This document shows, one piece after another, positions 4,852 to 6,706 of a stretch of 6,706 bases of DNA; positions within the stretch are counted from its first letter, which is position 1, and every line of letters begins with the position of its first letter. The stretch spans positions 1 to 6,706 of the forward strand of contig CAYTRU010000059.1 in the NCBI GenBank assembly GCA_964440265.1, given 5' to 3'. Origin of the DNA: CAYMUN01 sp964440265. Lineage in GTDB: Bacteria > Patescibacteriota > Saccharimonadia > Saccharimonadales > UBA4665. The notes under the pieces were generated by a model. The model saw only the letters and a list, made by a program, of their open reading frames with translations. It had not been told where the DNA came from and made no database searches. Position numbers and translations under genes: made by a program.

Positions 4852-6706
4852 ATGGGAACAATCCTTACCATCCTTATCATTATTTTTTTCATGGGTTTGG
4901 TAGCGGGTCCGATTGTCTTTCTCCAGACCCGTAAGACCTTTCGGGAGCAAAAAAACTATGAGCGTGGCCTGAAAATCGTCCCACTATTGATTCATTTGCC
5001 ACCGGCTAGCGACGATACCGATATAGGTAACCGTGATGTACGCGACGTAACAGATGAGACGATCAGCAAAGCACAGATTATCTATAACATCATAGCCAGT
5101 ACTCTGAAGAAAGACTTTAAGAGTACTTTTTATGGCCAGCGGCACTTTGCCTTTGAAATCGTCGGTAGTCAGGGCTTTATCTATTTTTATGCTGCAGTGC
5201 CCATCGCTCTCCTAGAGATTGTCAAACAGGCTATTGTCAGTGCCTATCCATCAGCTCGACTCGAGGAAGTAGCCGAACACAATATCTTTAGTCCAGTTGG
5301 AAAAGTCAGCGGTACTCTGGGTGGTGAACTAACACTCAAGGAGCCTTTTGCCTATCCTATAGCCACTTACCAGGACTTGAAGCGGGATGGTATGCAAGCT
5401 TTGCTGAATGCTCTCTCAACCTTGGGTAAAGAGGACGGGGCAGGCGTGCAGATCCTGATGCGTCCTGCTCATCCCTCATGGCGTAAAAGAGCTTCTGATT
5501 TGGCTAGTCGAAAGCGCAAGGGTGATCATGGGGGTACTAGCCCTGTTGACATGCTGCGCCATATAGCCACAGCCTTTGTGAAGCCGCCAGAGTCTCATGA
5601 TAAGGACGGGGAAAGCAAGAAGCCAGAACTTTCTAATCTAGAGCAGTCGACACTTGACGCCATCGATGAAAAAACCCGTCATGCTGGCTATGAAGTGGCC
5701 ATTCGGCTTGTTGTCTCTTCGAACATCAGCCAACGAGCACAGGCGATTTTGAGTAATATCATTGCCAGCTTTTCACTGTATGATGCTCCTGGCAAAAACG
5801 GCTTCAAGTACACGCCTGCCAAAGATACAGATGGCTTGATCACCTCATATATTATGCGTTTCTTCCCGCAAAATCATAATAAAAATATCTTAAATTCTGT
5901 GGAGTTGGCTACAATCTTCCATTTTCCTGACGAACAGAGCATGCCGACGTCTCAGTTGGCTCGTCAAGATTCCAAGCAGGTCGACGGACCGCGTAACATA
6001 CCTGAGGAAGGTATGCTACTAGGCTATAACTTGTTCCGGGGAGCCAAGAAGCCTATTCGATTAGGCCTGGGTGATCGCCAAAGGCATATGTATGTCGTGG
6101 GTCAGACTGGTACTGGTAAATCCACCTTCTTGGAAAATCTAGCACTCCAGGATATGTTGAGCGGTAATGGCTTTGCCTTTGTCGATCCTCACGGCGACAC
6201 GGCTGAAAAGCTGCTGGCTATGGTTCCAAAAGAGCGCACAGAAGACGTCATCTATTTTTCACCTTCTGATATGGAATACCCAATGGGGTTGAACTTATTT
6301 GAATATAACAACCCAGATCAGAAAGACTTTTTGATCCAAGAAACCCTAAATATGCTATATAAGTTGTATGATCCACAACATCAGGGAATCATGGGTCCGC
6401 GCTATGAACACTTGTTTCGCAATGCCGCGCTAACTATTATGGCAGATCCCGAGGGAGGAACATTTGTAGATATTCCAAAATTATTTCGTGATCAGAAGTT
6501 TGTCCAGCAGAAATTACAACATGTGACTGACATGAATGTGCTAGAGTTCTGGCAAAAAGAAATGCCAGCCAGCCAGCGTTCTAATGAGTTCGGCGAAGTC
6601 ACCAGTTGGTTTGTGAGTAAGTTCGGTGCCTTCCTGAGTAATGAAATGATGCGCAATATTATCGGACAAACAAAGAGTGCTTTTGATATGCGCGATATTA
6701 TGGACA
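4852..6706 (+). CDS. Membrane-anchored TraG/VirD4/HerA-like P-loop ATPase, type IV secretion-like; 3' end outside window
   Basis: Enzymes of this superfamily use ATP to move DNA or protein substrates across the membrane. 618 residues are visible. A single N-terminal membrane helix lies at about 3-24 (TILTILIIIFFMGLVAG), followed by basic TRKTFREQ, which implies a cytoplasmic body. Residues about 70-400 form a family-specific region with two alpha/beta-looking stretches (FAFEIVGSQGFIYFYAAVP, about 103-121; GYEVAIRLVVSSN, 279-291) and NSVELATIFHFPDE before the ATPase domain. Walker A GQTGTGKS is at 417-424, and the following strand carries FVDPHGD (443-449), equivalent to DPKG/E of VirD4 or DPHGE of HerA. 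Catalytic Walker B and the remaining motifs lie beyond the window. The first ATG after the upstream TAG is the only close start; no clear Shine-Dalgarno precedes it, so translation is probably coupled to the upstream gene. VirD4-type coupling protein and HerA-type translocase cannot be separated from this part. Confidence 0.88.
   Translation, partial: MGTILTILIIIFFMGLVAGPIVFLQTRKTFREQKNYERGLKIVPLLIHLPPASDDTDIGNRDVRDVTDETISKAQIIYNIIASTLKKDFKSTFYGQRHFAFEIVGSQGFIYFYAAVPIALLEIVKQAIVSAYPSARLEEVAEHNIFSPVGKVSGTLGGELTLKEPFAYPIATYQDLKRDGMQALLNALSTLGKEDGAGVQILMRPAHPSWRKRASDLASRKRKGDHGGTSPVDMLRHIATAFVKPPESHDKDGESKKPELSNLEQSTLDAIDEKTRHAGYEVAIRLVVSSNISQRAQAILSNIIASFSLYDAPGKNGFKYTPAKDTDGLITSYIMRFFPQNHNKNILNSVELATIFHFPDEQSMPTSQLARQDSKQVDGPRNIPEEGMLLGYNLFRGAKKPIRLGLGDRQRHMYVVGQTGTGKSTFLENLALQDMLSGNGFAFVDPHGDTAEKLLAMVPKERTEDVIYFSPSDMEYPMGLNLFEYNNPDQKDFLIQETLNMLYKLYDPQHQGIMGPRYEHLFRNAALTIMADPEGGTFVDIPKLFRDQKFVQQKLQHVTDMNVLEFWQKEMPASQRSNEFGEVTSWFVSKFGAFLSNEMMRNIIGQTKSAFDMRDIMD

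Noticed and set aside
4501..4950. 149-codon - strand ORF
   Set aside because: Antisense to the Pro-rich gene and the ATPase start; composition is that of a shadow frame.
1..6706. CRISPR arrays, insertion sequences, att sites
   Set aside because: No regularly spaced direct repeats, transposase motifs or terminal inverted repeats with target duplications were seen.

Overview
The window reads as a bacterial chromosome segment, most likely from the Candidate Phyla Radiation and probably Saccharibacteria (TM7). That placement rests on three things seen here: a small protein ending in a DDPY...KKRY-type domain directly before a membrane-anchored TraG/VirD4/HerA-like ATPase, compact genes of medium GC content, and the absence of any recoded stop codon in the genes. 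It is recognition from memory, not a database match.

Layout. Positions 1 to about 200 hold the 3' part of RNase P RNA (rnpB, + strand). A perfect AT-rich inverted repeat (250-288) lies between it and the convergent infC-rpmI-rplT operon (- strand, 400-1611), which encodes initiation factor IF-3 and ribosomal proteins L35 and L20. infC appears to start at an AUC codon at 1611: an in-frame stop lies just upstream, a strong Shine-Dalgarno is correctly placed, and no AUG/GUG/UUG is available before a Met inside the conserved domain. A good promoter (1683-1711) abuts the stop codon of the upstream gene comM (1712-3241, - strand), a ComM/YifB family AAA+ ATPase linked to natural transformation.

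From 3242 to 3990 there are 749 bases without a convincing gene, which is long for such a compact genome. They hold two divergent sigma70-like promoters. The - strand one is followed by three hairpins, the last a good intrinsic terminator, which looks like a small RNA unit or an attenuated comM leader. The + strand one begins a leader of about 280 nt whose distal half is GC-rich, with several mutually exclusive pairings.

The leader runs into a three-gene + strand cluster: a four-helix membrane protein (3991-4359), a proline-rich protein with a charged conserved-looking C-terminus (4402-4848), and a large membrane-anchored P-loop ATPase (4852 to beyond the window). The last two share a reading frame and are separated only by TAG-TCT. 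I read the cluster as part of a type IV secretion/DNA transfer-like apparatus. With comM divergent to it, DNA uptake or movement is a shared theme, but that link is inference.
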